Source: Micromonospora sp. U21
GTDB taxonomy: Bacteria > Actinomycetota > Actinomycetes > Mycobacteriales > Micromonosporaceae
Direction of reading: 5' to 3'
Assembly: GCF_018070045.1 (NCBI RefSeq)
Contig: NZ_JAGPYK010000025.1
Location: forward strand, 22,848-86,847
Length of the DNA: 64,000 nt
Both the position numbers and the translations under genes were made by a program. A model generated the notes under the pieces. The model was given only the letters and a program-made list of their open reading frames with translations, did not search any database and was not told where the DNA came from. Shown here piece after piece: positions 63,002 to 64,000 of this stretch. Position 1 is the stretch's first letter. Every line of letters starts with the position of its first letter.

Positions 63002-63631
63002 ATGGGTACTCACCCCGATGTAGAGGCTCTGCTCAGGCTTGTTCCTGCAGATCATCGAGGCGAAGAGCAGATTGACTGGACGTCAGCCGAAGCGGCGGTG
63101 GGCACTAAACTGCCGAGTGACTACATGTCGCTGCTGGACACCTACGGCGTGGGTGACATCGGCCAGTTGATTATCGTGCCGCCGATTCCGATCGATGTCC
63201 CCCACTCGGAGTCCTTGCACATCGGCTCCATGAGTCCTCAGCTGCGCATGCTCTGGGAGCAAGACGGTGGCGTGCCGGGCGTCTCCGCCGGTGCCGACGC
63301 TATTCTTCCATGGGGATCCGGGTGCAACGCCAACGAAATGGCCTGGCTAATGACGGATTCGGACCCCGACAGGTGGCCGGTGGTGGTGTGGCGTCGCCAG
63401 ATCAGCTGGGGAAGTTCACCCTGGGCCCTGTTCGAATGCGGCATGGTCAAATTCCTCACCCGGATGATGCTCGCGCAGTTCGATGAGTGCCCGCTCGGCG
63501 ATACGTCGCTGTGGGGACGGTCTGCGCCATTCGTGAGCTGGCGGGAGCAGCGCCGTCGGCTTGTCGCGGGGCTGGACCCGTTGACCGGCGAGCCAGACCC
63601 GTACGCTGACATGTTTCCGATCTCCGACTAG
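63002..63631 (+). CDS. SMI1/KNR4 (SUKH) family protein
   Basis: 209 residues, AAGGAGG at good spacing before the ATG. IDWTSAEAAVGTKLPSDYMS followed by LLDTYGVGDIG is the N-terminal SUKH signature (W...E...G..LP.DY..LL..YG), then LPWGSGCNANEMAWLM and WPVVVWRR. SUKH proteins are typically immunity factors to polymorphic toxins. It is the second SUKH-type gene in this island without an adjacent toxin. Intact. Confidence 0.87.
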   Translation: MGTHPDVEALLRLVPADHRGEEQIDWTSAEAAVGTKLPSDYMSLLDTYGVGDIGQLIIVPPIPIDVPHSESLHIGSMSPQLRMLWEQDGGVPGVSAGADAILPWGSGCNANEMAWLMTDSDPDRWPVVVWRRQISWGSSPWALFECGMVKFLTRMMLAQFDECPLGDTSLWGRSAPFVSWREQRRRLVAGLDPLTGEPDPYADMFPISD

Positions 63632-63866
63632 CGCTGACGCCAGCTGTTGCAGCGAGACGTGCGCATCACGCTGACCGCCCAATCGACGCCAGCGTCGTCT
63701 GGCAGGTCGTGGCCAGATGGCCTTGATCGAACGCACGGTCATCGGCAGATCCGTGCACCCGCCGGGGTATGCGATCTCATTCAGGGTTCACGCAGAGTGA
63801 CTTGGCGCTGTGCTGATCTTGCGGCCTCCGCCACGGATTGGCTAGTACGGCAGCCGCCGTTTGGGA
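63632..63866. other. Intergenic, nothing recognised
   Basis: Short shadow frames only. Confidence 0.4.
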
Positions 63867-64000
63867 TCATGGTTGGAGTTCGAGGTTGAGGCGCCGGGTG
63901 TAGTGGGCTTGTCGGGCTCGGGCTTGATGGCGGCGGCGCCAGTCTGACCAGCGCAGGCGGTGGGTGAGGTCGCGGATCGGCTTGAGGACGAGGGTGTTGA
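63867..64000 (-). CDS. Transposase C-terminus, cut by the right edge
   Basis: The minus strand reads LRWSDWRRRHQARARQAHYT and RRLNLELQP to a TGA at 63867-63869, the conserved basic tail of several actinobacterial DDE transposases (W..WRR.HQARAR..HY.RR). The gene continues beyond the window, so completeness cannot be judged. Confidence 0.7.
   Translation of the reverse strand, partial: NTLVLKPIRDLTHRLRWSDWRRRHQARARQAHYTRRLNLELQP

Noticed and set aside
9..64000. CRISPR array
   Set aside because: No regularly spaced identical repeats of 20 or more bases with unique spacers; the 10-bp phased motifs are far too short.

Overview
The window is high-GC DNA with many GTG and TTG starts, and its protein families (DUF5996, CU044_5270, DUF4192, DUF6283, actinobacterial-style integrase) point to an actinomycete, most likely a Micromonosporaceae member. 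That assignment rests on base composition and family recognition only.

Region 1 (1-8.3 kb) is chromosomal or island edge: a partial unknown gene, a DUF5996 protein, an IS110 scrap, an IS5-family element, an ECF sigma factor overlapping a membrane partner, a frameshifted gene next to an IS5-like remnant, a peptidase E-like protein and a RidA protein.

Region 2 (8.6-45.4 kb) is a large integrative conjugative element (ICE). Its left end has an integrase lacking the catalytic C-terminus, a small HTH/excisionase-like protein, a frameshifted C5 cytosine methyltransferase and two overlapping methylase-like genes. A variable segment (13.8-19.97 kb) follows. The transfer core (20.9-28.7 kb) is a tightly overlapped operon: VirB2-like pilin, VirB6-like membrane protein, PrgI-like protein, VirB4 ATPase and VirD4/TraG coupling ATPase, then a replication-relaxation family protein. 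The cargo/accessory block (28.8-45.4 kb, nearly all on +) includes small HTH proteins, a GGDEF protein, a DUF6283 fusion, a lysozyme-like/NlpC-P60 wall hydrolase that fits local peptidoglycan opening, a DUF4314 protein, a winged-helix/AAA+ ATPase with a VWA/HEAAH partner, and DUF4192. Intergenic regions carry tandem TGTGAG/CTCACA motifs at exact 10-bp spacing. In two places these sit at fixed distance from a 36-bp box upstream of an ICE operon, suggesting an element-wide regulator or replication protein.

Region 3 (45.4-64 kb) is a scarred junction and island: IS481, IS1380, IS3, IS110 and ISL3 remnants, the 3' half of a tRNA-Phe gene (a likely att site) at 46.77 kb, a lipoprotein L,D-transpeptidase, a 47-residue double zinc-knuckle protein, a solitary OLD-family ATPase/TOPRIM nuclease, a PD-(D/E)XK-like DUF4268-type protein, SUKH immunity-type genes, the N-terminal stump of an Rhs/SpvB-like toxin, and several single-frameshift pseudogenes (BTAD regulator, NUDIX). 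Much of the window therefore looks like an ICE that has lost autonomous excision, next to a decaying defence/toxin-immunity island.
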